Origin: Patiria miniata
Lineage: Eukaryota; Echinodermata; Asteroidea; Valvatida; Asterinidae
Assembly (NCBI RefSeq): GCF_015706575.1
Contig: NW_024037068.1
Coordinates: 744,001 to 808,000 of the forward strand
Direction: 5' to 3'
DNA: 64,000 bases
Both the position numbers and the translations under genes were made by a program. Position 1 is the stretch's first letter, and each line of letters begins with the position of its first letter. Below are positions 1-13,400 of the stretch, one piece after another. A model generated the notes under the pieces. It worked only from the letters and a program-made list of their open reading frames with translations, ran no database searches and was not told the DNA's origin.

Positions 1-1140
1 TTTCTTCATCGTCGTCTTGTGACAATTGTTTGGCGAACGTGAGCAAACTCAAAAATGAAAATATATAGTAAAAATGAAAATATATTTCTGCAATCATTTC
101 TTACTACAGCTAAAGGACTGTGCAAACTAAATTACCACAAATTACCACATGACAATTTGTCCCTTTGTGGATTGAGCAATTACAGTTTGTCAATTCGTGG
201 TTTTAGTCAGTAGACCCAACATGGATTTTTGTCAGATTGTTGCTTGACCTCTCAGTGCCAGACTATTCCAGTAACTTTTTAAGCTCTGGCAGGAGCGTCT
301 GTCCTCGACAATTGACCAAAAGTATGGCGCTCCATATGTGCCATCTGCATCGCATTTTTCAGTGTGGCATGTTTAAGCTCTGGCAGGGATCTTTTTGATC
401 GATTCATGCAAGACTTTCATGTAAGACTTCTTGCAATACGGCTTATTGTGCAGTCACACCTGTTTAATTTCACTAATTTTGTGTGTGTGCAATACCTAAC
501 TGTATGAAAGTGGTGGCAAATGCCTTCTCTCATTTGTACCATTCCATTTGTTACACAAAACCTAATTAATAGTCGATTTTTTTTTAATTTCAGAAAATTG
601 CAAGTTTATTCCAGTTTTTTTTGTGGTTGAGCACATTTTTTTTGTGGTTGAGCAACTACATTAAATTATAATACACTTAAAGAAACTGTATCTATTTATC
701 AAACGATCCCGTTAGGAAACTCAATTAGTCAGGATTATGGTAAAATTGTATTATGTTCCTCACACTAACTGAAATTTATTGACCTGTTGTACATGTAAAT
801 TCACAAAAGATCACAGAAAATTGCACCAGTCTTAATAACAATTTAATAGGGCTTATTTTTTCCCATTTGAAAACTAATAGAGATTTCCACGTTAATAAAC
901 CACAAAGAATTTTCAACTCGCACCCTTCTCCTTTCCCCCCCCCCCCCAAAAAAAAAACAGGAAAGAAAGTATATGGTTTCCATTTAATGTACCTCTGAAT
1001 TTTAGGACTTGGTACCCCATCCGGGACATTAAGATGGTCTTTGTGTTGAATAGACATCTCTTCTCCGCCTTTGCCTGTATTTCAAAGGAATATTATTTGT
1101 GATTTTTGGATGAAAGCATTCGATGTCAATGAAGTTCATT
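1..1140. other. No gene recognised in 1-1140
   Basis: The stretch is AT-rich with short homopolymers, including a C9/A9 tract near 937-957. No exon, RNA gene or bounded repeat was recognised. Confidence 0.5.
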
Positions 1141-1149
1141 TCATGTCCA

Positions 1150-1690
1150 TCAAATCAATCTTGGATAATAAACGAATAAAGAGACAGACATTCCATCTTT
1201 AGACAAATTAAAAAACCACAAGTAACCAGAAAATGTTGTGTGTGCACGCCTCAGCCGGAAGGGTTTTATACCCAAAGGTTTGACAACTGACAGGATTAAG
1301 GTAGTGTCATTATTAGCAGTATCAAAAATGAGAGGAGTGGCCGTATCGAAACTGGGGGCACTGTTATTAGTGTTACCCTGCCCTTTACCTTGAAACGATG
1401 CTTCACCACCTGATCTGGTAGACGATTTGGCCCCTCGACGCTGCTTACTTGGCTGTACTCCATCATGGCCATGGTCCGTGTCGATGTCTGCTGAACTTGA
1501 CAGTGGTGGTGCTGTCCGTTTTGGTCCTGGCATCGTCCAACGTAGATAATTGTCCTAATCGAGTTGAGCCAAACAATTGTAAGTCTGTAACGTTGTCCAC
1601 TGGTGTGTCACACTGCTGTTCAGGAGCTGGAAGTGAAAGTTGATGCAAAATTTGAAACTGTTCAGGAAAATTGGTCAGGCGCCCCAATCC
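1150..1690 (-). other. Unassigned open frames on the minus strand, possibly an exon or gene remnant
   Basis: Two overlapping minus-strand frames are open. One (1463-1687) reads MGRLTNFPEQFQILHQLSLP and continues for 74 residues. The other (1150-1533) reads MPGPKRTAPPLSSSADIDTD, then a basic K/R/S/G/Q-rich stretch. The composition is protein-like but I recognise no family and cannot choose between frames. The sequence abuts the insertion site of the element at 1702. It could be an exon of the gene suggested by the promoter at 3.4 kb, or a transposon remnant. Confidence 0.2.
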
Positions 1691-1701
1691 ACGCTTGAAG
1701 A

Positions 1702-2386
1702 CAGGCTTGGATTAAGTGTTTCGTAGGCCCTATACTCTGCTGTAGGCACCGGCACCAAATTCATGTTAGCACTGTACAAATCTAGCCAGGATAATCTGGT
1801 TTAGGTCCTAGGCTCTAAAAGCCTGTTGGCACCAAGGGCGTCAATCGCTTCTCAAAAGTGGGGATGGTACATACATGTGTATCTTGATCAGAACTTATGC
1901 GAGTGCGAAGCCTAAACGGCCTGTGGTTCGGGGCCCGCTTAAGGGCCCCCCCAAAAATGGGATGCTAGACGCTCTGTGGTGCGATCTAAGGCAAATTCTG
2001 ACCACTTTTATCAAAATTTGTTCCATCAATTTATCATCATCTTCGAGTTTGTGGTCATTGAATCAGCAATTTGGAGCTACAGAATCAAATGTAGGCCACA
2101 TTCTTTCACTCGGGGACAAACATATGACGATTGCGTAAAAAAACATAATGGGAGGTCTTCCTAAAAAGTAAAAACAAAAGAGTGACAATAGGGGGTCCCC
2201 GATTGCAGGCAAAATAATACACACTTGCATTTGTGGGTAGGCCTATTTTGTGTTTAATGGCACACTGCGGTATTTTCATAGGCCCCCAAATTTTTCGTAT
2301 AGGCCCCAAAATTTTCGTAAAGGCCCCAAATTTTTCGTAGGCCCTAGGCACAGTGCCTACTGTGCCTTTTAGGTAATCCGGGCCTG
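1702..2386. mobile_element. Nonautonomous hAT-like DNA transposon with 8-bp target-site duplication
   Basis: The ends are imperfect 13-bp terminal inverted repeats: CAGGCTTGGATTA on the left, and CAGGCCCGGATTA as the reverse complement of the right. The element is flanked by the exact 8-bp duplication CTTGAAGA at 1694-1701 and 2387-2394. It is 685 bp long with no transposase frame. Its interior (about 1918-2010, with GGGGCCCGCTTAAGGGCCCC) is shared with the shorter elements at 8273 and 21229. An 8-bp duplication is typical of the hAT superfamily. Confidence 0.8.
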
Positions 2387-2394
2387 CTTGAAGA

Positions 2395-3384
2395 TCCTTT
2401 TAGAAGTTTTCCACTGGGAAAGCAACAATCTCCCCAAAAACAAAAAGCTGTGTCTCAGTACAAAGGTGTGGGACATCAGTTGTGCAAGAGATGTTATAAA
2501 AGACTCCAGAAAGAATTAAAGTTTATAAAGTTGTAAGAATGTAAGAATTAAAATTTTTGAAGTAAAATTGACTACACAACTTGTTTCTTCAAAGGCTGAG
2601 ACACAAGTGACTGCATAGCAATTTTTCCTTACCGCCTAAACTTTCTACCTCTTAAGATGTAAAGAACCAACCCTACTTTTCATTGGTCCATAGCCAGGCC
2701 TTGCCAAGTGTCGCAGATCAAGATCCCTTATTGGCTGGTTGCCACTCAAAGCCCTCTCAGCAATTGGTTAAAATACGGTATGTGGCTGTTGATTGGTTAT
2801 TCTCCTGTTTCCAGGATCCCACTTGTCACAAAATTGTCTATGGGGTTTTGTACAAAGTTCTCCATAAGAAAGTACAGTATGCAATGCACTCACAGTGAGA
2901 TGTTTGCATGAGGTTAGCCTTCATTTAGCACAACACGTATAATATACAACCAACAGGAGAAGATCCATTGCAAATTTGGTACTTTTAAATAATTAGATCA
3001 TTTAGTGATAAAATTGATTATAAGCAGACAAATAAAAAAATTACAAGCAACACAGTACAATCTTGGGTACAATCTTGCTGCTCCATTTGGTTCCCATCAT
3101 GACTTGTACGTTAGTGAAGGAACGTGCACCTGCCCTTGGAGTCGAGACTGTCGCAAAATGTACATATTTGGTTCATAAGTGACTTCGTAATACACGCGCA
3201 TACACCACTAGACTGGTGCCCATTTGGCTAAAGTTGCATTAACTTCCGGTTCCATTGCACTGTGTGCTGTAGACATGGTTAAGTTGATTACGTCACAGGT
3301 GAACTGGTCAAAATGCAACAGAGTTAAAGCGTTATGTGGATGAGCTATCCAGCCAGAATGTAAAGATAATGGTTTTAACCAACT
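2395..3384. other. Spacer without a recognised gene
   Basis: This AT-rich spacer lies between the element at 1702 and the possible minus-strand promoter. No coding exon could be supported. Confidence 0.45.
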
Positions 3385-3473
3385 CACCTGTAACTTCATC
3401 TTCAGTAGACTGCCAGAGTGCCAAAAATAGGGTGTACACGGTTTTATATACTCTCACTTCACTTGTGACGTCA
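3385..3473 (-). promoter_or_regulatory. Possible minus-strand promoter: CRE palindrome, TATA box and short first exon
   Basis: Read on the minus strand, the palindrome TGACGTCA (3466-3473) is followed by TATATAAAAC (3441-3450). About 40 bp further on is an ATG at 3399 (ATGAAGTTACAG) followed at once by the donor-like GTGAGT. The spacing fits a TATA-driven first exon of a gene running left, divergent from the GH71/99-like gene. No later exon could be placed, so the promoter role is inferred. Confidence 0.35.
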
Positions 3474-3765
3474 GATGGTCACCTGATGTTTTGGTAGTTG
3501 GCAGGAGATGGTACGTGGGCGTTTCATGGCAAACTGTCACACCCACCTCCCATTGTCATTAGTGTATTTTCTCATGAGGGAAAGTTACAGTTGTCGCCCC
3601 ATTTTTTTTATCCATTGAATTCAAGTTTTTCCACCTTGGCATTAACTTTTGAATTGTACAGGTTGTGTACCAGTCATTCATGCATACATGTTTATTTGTT
3701 GTCTGTTCACCGAATTTACAGTAACGCCCAATAAAATTGTCCAGGTTGGTGAGAAAATATTTTTC

Positions 3766-3856
3766 GAGTCCCGAGTGATTTTTTTCCAACTTTCACTCGG
3801 GAGGTCACACACTGGGTAAACATTGTTTATATACGTCAGTGAAGGGCAAAGCCTAT
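3766..3856 (+). mobile_element. 3' fragment of the tRNA-derived SINE family A
   Basis: The sequence starts at CCCGAGTGATTTTTTTCC, continues with CTTTCACTCGGGAGG, and ends in the GTCAGTGAAGGGCAAA block. It matches the tRNA-3'-end and body of the SINE A copies at 27241, 27521 and 37262, and the minus-strand copy at 59500. The tRNA-like head is missing. Confidence 0.7.
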
Positions 3857-4368
3857 TATTGAAAATATTTTTGGGTTAACATTTATTTTTATTTTTATTT
3901 TTGTTTTGTCAATCTTTTGTACTTACTGTTTACTTCTGGGTACCAGTATTCTGTTTTAATTATTAAAACTAAAAGTACACCAAAAACTCTTAGCGATTCC
4001 AAAAAAAAATATTTTAAAAACACCCTTTATTTTGATTTATTTGTTTGCCAAATATAAAGGCAAAACAAGTTTGAGGTTGGAAATTTGACCTTAAAAAATC
4101 CAGGTCGGTTAAGTAAACACATACATGTACTTTTCTTTGGCCTTACCAACATTCCTGAAAACAAACTCTTTATACAGAGGCGGCATGTTATATTGAGGTT
4201 CGCTACATTGTAGTTTTACCATACTTTGAGGAATAGATAAACATGTACAGTAAACTCTTTCTACTGCACGTGAGAAACAAACAAGTTTAGAACTTGTTCT
4301 GAAGAATCCTTTGGTTTGATGGTCACCTTTGTGTTTTTTTGCAGATTTCTTGAAGAGCTTTCTGTAAT

Positions 4369-4458
4369 ATGTTCCCTGCCGTTGGAGTTTCACATCTCTT
4401 AGCTGTCGTATTCCTATGTTTCCTGCATTCGTCCTTGTGTGTCAGTGCAAAGAAAAAG
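4369..4458 (+). CDS. Coding exon 1: start codon and signal peptide of the GH71/99-like gene
   Basis: The exon encodes 30 residues starting MFPAVGVSHLLAVVFLCFLH. It has a hydrophobic core, a small-residue cleavage region (CVSA) and then a KKK stretch. It ends exactly at a codon boundary before GTGAAT, and the next exon (5238) opens in phase 0. The ATG is the first in frame after the candidate 5'UTR acceptor at 4344. Confidence 0.85.
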
Positions 4459-7400
4459 GTGAATATACCCACGGTAGCTTTACAATTTGTTCACGCAAGG
4501 GCCTAACTTTATTGAATCATAAAGCAGAAAGATATACAACAATGTACAGACTTATCATTGGGTATACAGGTTTATCATTGGGTAGTATTCATGCACTCTC
4601 GTCTGCTCCTTCGACCAATAGGAGTAATAAAATATATGCTCGCCTCATAAAAAACGCATGCGGCAATGTGCTTGGAGGTAGTTCCTCGTATTTGGAGGTG
4701 GAAAATTACATCCCCCACCCCCTCCCCTGGATTTTGTATGCCACTGGATGTTTTCTTTTTATGAAATTATGACATTCTACATTGACAGTTCATAAATACC
4801 CCCTTAACCCCCCCCCCTCCCTCAGATGCTATATGCCACTGAATGTTCTATTCATGAAATTATGACGCTCTGCATTGACATTGCATAAATATACCCCCTT
4901 TCCCCCCCTATCAGATGATTTGCCACTGAATTTTCTATTCATGGAATACTGACGCTCTACAATGACGTGGCCCCCTCCCTCCCCCCCCCCCCCCCCCCCC
5001 CGATGCCATGCCACTGAATGTTCTATTCATGAAACTATTACGCTCTGCATTGACATTGCAACCCCCCCCCATCAGTATGCAACTGAATGTTCTGTTTATG
5101 ACATTGTGATGCTCTACATTGACAGTGCTTATTTAGTTGCTCCTAACTGTTTCAAACATTGAAACATCACAAGAACTGCAGTCTGAAATGCAAGAAAGAC
5201 AGTTTCATTTTTGTTGTTATTTTTGATGTTGTTGTAGGTGTTGGCTGATTTGACAAGTAACAAGCTGACCAGAGAAAACGACGGCAGTTTTGGCCTTTGG
5301 TCATTTCATGGGTAAGATCATTTGTGATGAATTGTTCGGTTTGTACATGGTTTTCAACTTCACTTTTTTGTGTGTGAAAGGTGCTGTGTAATACAAAATT
5401 AAAATGAGCAGAATTTTGGTTCAGTTAATAATATACCGGTACATGTACATTTAAACCAGCAATTGCATTTTGAAGCCTACTAGTAGGTGGTCAATGTAGG
5501 TGCCCCTCCCCCTTTGGAAAAACGGAAATAAGAAAATTATCTTTAGAGCAAACTGTTTATAAAAAGAAAAAACCTCAGATAGCATTTTTGAAAAAGTTCA
5601 AAACTTCCAGTATCCAATCCCACCGATTTCAGGCCACCTCTAGCTACCCCTCCCCAAAACAGAGAAACTATGATACATTTCTCTCCTTAACCTGTTCTGT
5701 TCTGTACTAAAGGTATTCTCAAATCCTTTTACCAAACAAGAAATAACTGTTCGCCCTGCCCCTTCCTCTCTTAATAGTTTGCCGGCCAAATTACAATGAC
5801 TGAATGTGGTTTGTTTAGACAGAATTCATCAGCCAGCTTGTGTGGTGAAATTATTTTGAGGGGCCTACGTTTTACGAACAAATAGTTATCAATAGAGGGG
5901 GCTAAACAAGATCTCTAAAAATAAACCGGTATCTGGGCAGACGTGCCGAGGTCACTAAGTCATGCTGCAGGTGGTTGGGGACTTTGGGGAGAAAGTTATT
6001 ACAATTGTATATTTATATTCTATTGTTAGGAGAGCTGGAGTAATCCGAGCATGGTTTTCGAGGGCTGGAAGAAAAATGGAATAAAATTCCTGGCTCCAGA
6101 ATAAGTGAAATAGAAAAAGCAGTTTCAATGAGTGTTATTGTTCGAGTCGAGCGACGATAAGCTAGTGTTATTTCCGCCCCCTCACTTCACATCGAAATAC
6201 TTGCATTTGTCCTTTTGAATTTGACTATAATTAGAAATGGAATTTCCCATGAGTAGAGAATGACGTGATATGACACGGTTGTCAAAATAGTGGTAACTGG
6301 TGCAGCTTTTAAAATAGTCCAAGTATTATTTGTGACTAGAAGTGATATTTTTCCAGTGACGTATATAAACTTAGATTTTAGTGGTGATGTTGAAAACAGA
6401 AAATATTAGCCCGACAGAATTGTTGAGTTCATCGTGCATGTCGGCCATTTTGGAAGACATAGCTAATATGACTTAGGAAGACTGTTCACATTGGTGGGAG
6501 ACCGTTCACATTGGTGTTATAATGTTTGGCAACTTTATTTGTGCATATGTTGCTTACTGTGGGAAAAGTACTTTTCTCATAAATGGAATGAACTCCATGA
6601 GTAAGGCCAACAAAAAAGTCTCCGGTTTCTAGATGGTATGGAACTTGCCCCAAAAGTGGTGCGACAACGCATTTTTTTTTCCACCTACTTTTACTTTTCT
6701 TCAAATGTCGGCCGATTTTGCAGATAACACCTCGATCCCCTTTTAAAACTCTAAAACATATCATTCAGGGTGGGCCATAATGCTCTCCACTGACACGAAT
6801 GTTCTTTGAGAAATTTAGATAGTCAAGACAAAAATCAGATATAACAGTAACGTCAGACTATACAATGTACATGTACATCATATATCAACACCATGCATGC
6901 TACCAGGTTGGTCATTAGTCTGGTCCCTTACATATTGCGCCAATTAAAAAGCATTGACAGGTTCCATGCAGATACACGACCATTGCTCCCTCAGTCTGGC
7001 TTCCAGACGCACAATTTAAAAATTACAACACGTACGTCTGCAAATGGTACCCAACTTAATTAAGTGCAAAATATATGGGAGCCCAGAGTGGCCACAACAA
7101 GTTTATACTCGATTGTAACCCATCTAAAAACACGTTAAAATTGTGCAGCAGCAGGGTTCCAGTCAAACCAGTGAGTTTGGCGGATTGAGACATCATCTTA
7201 CCTTGAAAAGTTTTTTTTTTAAATTTTGCTGACGCGCATGGCTACGATGATGGGCGCGCTGACCAGAAATCAGAAAAGAAATTAATAAATACGGTAAACA
7301 CCTGGAACGATTATTTTCTGTTGTCTCAGGACAGCAGCTGAGAGCCATGCTGATCAAACAGTGTTCACGTACAATGCTGATCTCCTGTCGAGTGATGGTA

Positions 7401-10400
7401 GTCGGCACGTCAGTATCGCCTCTACCCTCTACCCATGGATGGGGCTCACCTCGGACCTAGATCCACTGTTCCAGGTACATGAGAGTCTGAGTCTGATACC
7501 AGATTTTGGATTTTTGTTTCTCTCGTCTTGGTCCGAGACTGGCTTTGAATTTTTTGTTTCCCCTTTTTTGCAGCCAGACCAGTGACAAATGCGGTTAAGT
7601 TGATGCAGGGTTGGAGATTGTAATCCAGTCTTGGCAATATTGGCAGCGCTACCCAAGAAATTCTGAGCATATCTAATGCACATGCATTACTTTACATGCC
7701 TCACTTTACAGTGTGCATGGGGTATGCTCGGACTTTCGTGGGTAGCATTGCCAATATTCCCAAGATTGGATATTTGATACCTCTCGTTGATAGGAACCTA
7801 GTTTGTTGAAAGGGTACTTGTTCAAAAAAGGTGCTGAGCTTATGATGTCACTCTTGTTTCAAACATCTAACATATCGTCGGGTGCACCATGAAGTGACGT
7901 ACCATCATGCATGGACTTTGTGCACACGATACGTCACTTCGTGGTGCTGAGGATATATTTCAGATCTCAGGAATAATTTCACTCAACGCATCTGCCTGTC
8001 TAATAAAGCTGTAGATCCAACTGAGTATACTGAAAATCATATTTTGTTTGTGGTCAATAGTAATCCACAATAGCATTTTCTTGTGAATTTTGTCCATAGG
8101 AGTATCTGTTCTTACAAGCGAGGGCCGCAGGCATCGACGGTTTTCTCCTAGAATGGGTATGTGCTTGAATTTTAATTGACTAAATTTAAACCTGAATACA
8201 TGAGGAAAGGCGATTTCCATGGTGCGCAGCCTCTAATTTTCACAAATTTGGCACAAAGACTTGAAGCTAGAACAAGGGTGGATCTTGGGGGGGGGGGGGG
8301 GGGTGGGGTGGGGGGGGGTGGGCCAACGGGGGCCATCCCCCCCCCCCAACAAAACCAACTTTTTTTTAAGTGGCGTCGCAATAAAGGCAGGCACTGCGTA
8401 CACCACTATCATTTTCCTCCAAAAGATTTTGTTTAAGTGGTCAGAAATTGCCTCAGATTGCACCACAGAGCATCTAGAATCCAAAAAAATTTTGGGGCCC
8501 TTAAAGCTGGCCCCGAATCCAACGCCGTATTATTTGGGACCCCCTTTTTGGGAGACCAAAAAATTTTGCCCTCCCCCCCCCCCCAAAAAAAATTGTGTTC
8601 TTGATCCGCCCTTGAGCTAGAAAGTCATGAAACTTCACAGCGAAAAACACGCATTTGGCTAAAGTATTGCAAAGAGAAGTGCAGGGGACCACAAATTTCC
8701 TGCAAGATTAAAGAGAGTGAAATGATGATGCTTTTAAACTTCTGTGTCGCAGACTGCAGTATGTGGAGACTTTGAAATTGCAAGAAACTGTGTATTTTTG
8801 GGAAAAATGACACTCAATAAATCACTTGTTTTCAAAAAAAGAATGAACGGGTTGGATTTTTGAGTACCCCTTACGTCAAGGTTGTTGTATGGCTGGTTAG
8901 ATTCAGCTTGATCAAATACTTTTTCAAGCAGTGAGAGGTCAAAGTAGCCTTGTGGCATATACATTTTGTAAATTTTAGAAATGCACTGTATTTTTTGTAT
9001 CCTGGTGTTGCATGTAAAGGTGACCGAGGAATTTCCATTCCATCTTCTTTTAATGCATTCTATTGTTAAAGGTAGGGTACATCATTTGTCATACATGCAT
9101 TTTTTTCATTTGAAGCAACAAAAGTGCTCAAAATCTAAAGGCGGGTGCAACTGACCTGATGAAGTTTTAGCTCCGTGAATGCTGAAAGTTTTGAGAAAAC
9201 AATATTCCAGGATCTCGGTTTCAAGTAAAAAGTTGCCAAGTCATGTCTCGAATTGCACCCGAAATCAGCGTCCGGGACACGTTCTCATTCAGTGAATGAA
9301 CGAATATCAGCAACGCTGCGCGCGTGTGCATCGTGTCAGCGCTTGCGCACACCCATTCATGGATTCGCCGAACTGCAAACCACCTTTAATTTCAGTGGGA
9401 GTTTAGTACCATTAAATCTTTAAACCAAGTAAGTTTTTCAACTTTAATTTCATCAGTTACCTTTTTGAAAGCTGCAAATGATCGACTCTACCTTTAAGCA
9501 CATGGATTCAGAATGTCAGTGCCAGAATGTGTCACAAAGTGCTCTAATAACTTCATCACACTCTTATAGATACACCCGTCATATTTTATGTCCGTTGTTG
9601 AATACAAGCATCTTTGATCATTACTTCAGGGCCACATGAACCACTCAAGCAACACAGCCCTCCGACAGCTACTGAGAATTGCCAAGAAGTACGGAGCGTT
9701 TACCCTCGCCATCAATTGGTAATGGATTCATTTCAAAGAAAATTATAAGTGGTACAGTGGTTATTGTGTCAGGCTCATGTGTAATGGTGTATGGTTTTTA
9801 ACTCTGATGGGGAACATGGTTCTTGTGTTCTTGGGCAAGCCAGTTTACTACAATTGCCTCTCACCATCCATGAGTATAAATGGGTACCTGTACGGGTAGA
9901 GACCAGATTGCACTGATCTTAAGCTGCAAGATTTAGGTCTCATGGCCTGATGAATAGGGGTAATAATTGTGAAGCGCTTTGCAACTTTGTTATACAGTGC
10001 TTTATCTTCAAGCAAACTTGAATCCTTGATCCTGATTGGTCTATCCATGGCAACAACAGTGTAATATTATACCTAATAGCATGGTCAGTATCGCACTTTG
10101 CATATCATCACGCTTTTCTAAGATGCGCGCCGATTAAAAAAAGAAAGAAGAAACTTAAGGCCAGAATGCATCAATAGCCTGGCCCCATCCATTTCAACAA
10201 TTCACAATTTATAACATACATTCAGGGAACATGACCCAAAATGGCTTCCTCGTGAATAAGGTCCATGTGGTAGCCCCGAATTGTTTCAAATTTTATCTGA
10301 ATTTAAATCTTCAGCATGATTTGTGCGAACAGAAATCTGAAATGCCAGTTCCTGACTTGGCGTCAGTCAAATATGAGGACGATTATTAGGGTGGTGTTTT

Positions 10401-13400
10401 TTTTGTTTTGTAGGTGCGACCACTGGCTCACGACAGAGTTGAAGAATAAGACCAGTGGAGAAGTAGGTAACAGTCATTTAGAAGCTAGCGTGGCACCAGA
10501 TACCACGCCGTGAATTGCCACAAACATGATGTGTATTTTGTGAAGCACCACAATTAAGTTGATAGCTTGGCTCAAAATGTGATGGTTTTATGGTTGCAAT
10601 AAGTATATACAGACAAGGCAAAAGTCACTAAAGAAATGGCGTGGGGGGGGGGGTCCAACAAAATTTCTGTAAATGCAAGAAATACAAATATTGACTGCTT
10701 CGAGTGGTGTAGTAAAACTGGCCTCTTGAGGTGATCGATGGAGCATTCTGTTTTGCCGAGGCATAGCCTAGGGAAAGAGAATGCTCCATGGATCACCAAG
10801 GGAGGCTGGTTTTACTACACCACGAGATACATGTAAAACCGTCTATATTTGTTTTATGACACCTCTCCCACAGATTCTGCTTGATTTTAAAGGATAACTG
10901 ATTAATTTAATCTAAATACAATTAAAATGTTCTTCCATTTTGAATACGAAATTAGTTGAAAATTTACTTGCACTTATTCCAAAGATACTTTCACGAAATG
11001 TTTGAACCCAGCTCTGTAGCGCTAGCGCTTGGGAACAATACGTGCAACGTGCATGCCATGCAATACCAGTTGCTATATGCGTGTGGTACTTGGGTTGCTA
11101 TGGGTATAATACTTTGGTTGCTTCGGTTATAGTACGTTTGGCCGTGCTCAGCAAGATGGCAAAAAATAGCGAATGCCATGTGATGCAGAATCCGTGGGTG
11201 AGGTGTTATAATAACATTTTTGTCATGCTCTTGGCTGAAAATTGACCCATATTTTTCTCATCCTTTTTCCAAGGTGGTTGATGCATTCCACAGGAACTTG
11301 CAGTATCTGATTGACACTGTGTTCATACTTGGGCCCGAGGTTGTACTTTACCATGGCAACCATCCCGTCATCTTCATCTTTGGGGGAGGCCTTACGTCGG
11401 AGCAATTTAAAGGTATCGTTTACTACACACCTGCACTATATGTTAATGAATTTAATTGGAATATATTTGCTGTCTTCCAAAACCAAAGATTTTTCTTTTA
11501 AACTATTTGAAAATGTCTCTTTTGCAGATCTACTCGCCAAGCCCCTTCGCCTCCCTCCAGACATGACCACCCCTATTTGGATTGGTAGCTACCTCAACTT
11601 TGCCTCCGGTCCTGCACTGTGGGGTGAATGGGGCGGCCTGCTCAACGGCACTTTTGGGTGGGCGCCGTTCATTGAGAAACCCACTCCAGCTAATATGTCG
11701 GAGTGGGACTACTACGGGACATTAGAAGATGCTGTGCAATACCAGGTGAGGTGTTTTCGAAGTCTGGGCCATGCCTCCAGCTTCGGTTGGATTGGTGACA
11801 TCAGAATCATTTACAAGTCTTTAAAGATGCATGAACTGTGATTGCATTTTGTACTTTGAAAAATAGCTTCCAATTTTAAATGTTTTTTTTTTCTGCCAAT
11901 ACAAAAGTTGCTCATATAAAATGAGACATTGACCAAAAATGTTTTTCTTATTTGATTAAAACAAAACAAACAAAGTGAAAAACTTTAAGGAGAAAAACAG
12001 TCGATTTTTGAAGAGCATGGAAGTCATCTTTTGCAAACATTTAACAATGAAACTGCCAAAATATTATACGTTATCCCGCGAGGGCGAGTGGAACGCGGAT
12101 TAATGTAGTGCATCTGTGTCCCACATACCACGAGGCCGAAGGCCGAGTTGTATGTGGGACACAAATGCACTACATTTTCCATGTTCCTCAAGCGCGATTG
12201 TGATAACGAATTTATCTATAAGCAAACTTGACGCGCAGTATAGTTGGAAAGAGCACACTTTGCACTAACATTTCAGCAATTTAGCGCATGCAGCTGGAAT
12301 GTCGCTCGCATCTTGGAATAGCGCAGTACGCAGGGTGCGATATGGACCGTGCAATACAGTATAATATCACACTATTGTTGCCATGGATCGACCAATCAGA
12401 ATCGAGGATACGGGTTTACTTGAAGATATTATGCTTAATTGTAAGTGAATAATAGGATCAAACATCCTGTGAAATCATTGCACCTACATGTAGTATGGTG
12501 TTCTGCGAATAAGAATTATTGTTCCCGAAAGACAAACTGGGGATCATACCACAAGAGTGTGTAAGTCAAAAAGTAGTAATAAATAATTAAAAATGGAGGG
12601 CTTTCAACAGAAATCTTACTTTGTGTCAAGAAAAGTAAAGATGCATTTCCACAGTTTCCTCAGAATTGATGATATCTACTGAGCTGAAAGTTTTGCAGGT
12701 TATTTTTTTTAATAATCTGCTTCAGATTTTATTTATTGTTCTTGAATCGGCACAAATACACTTTTGTACAAATGGTGAACATCACCCTTCATTTATTTTC
12801 AGAGAAACCTGAGCAAGTTTGGCAATGATTGTGTAGCAACTGGTTCCTGCGTGCTGTGGTGCGGGTCTGCGTCCCCCGGCTTTGATAACAGGGGCTGCGC
12901 AGGCTGGGGGCGGAGTCTAAGATACCTCCCACGACGGGACCTGCAAACACACCGCAGGTATTGTCAACTAGGTTTTTGAAACCGCGGCTGTGTCTCTCAG
13001 TTTTGGCTTCATCCCTGGATGTCCGCAGGGTTTCCAAAGTCAGGGAAAAAACTCATGGAAAGATCCTGAAATTTAAAACTATTATGGAAAGTCATGGAAA
13101 ATCCATGGAATTCGTTATTTTTGCGAGGAGTTGTGGAAAGATGATATTCCAAAAAAAGTTATAAAAAACAGGTGAAATACCCGCACAACCCATACGTGAT
13201 TTAAAAATGCGTATTATTCGTAGGGGTGTGCATCTGAACCGGCTACCTGAGTACCCGACTGCTGATGTCAGGAACCAGTTCTAGATTATGGAATCGAGTG
13301 CCTGTAAACAGCTTTACAAATTACTCAGTAACTTCTCATACACGTACAATGAATAAGAAAGGTTTTGAATGCCATTTGCGGAGAATTTTCAAAATGATAA

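Noticed and set aside
4739-5135. CRISPR-like array
   Set aside because: The units are whole tandem repeats with variable C runs, not constant repeats with unique spacers, and the genome is animal.
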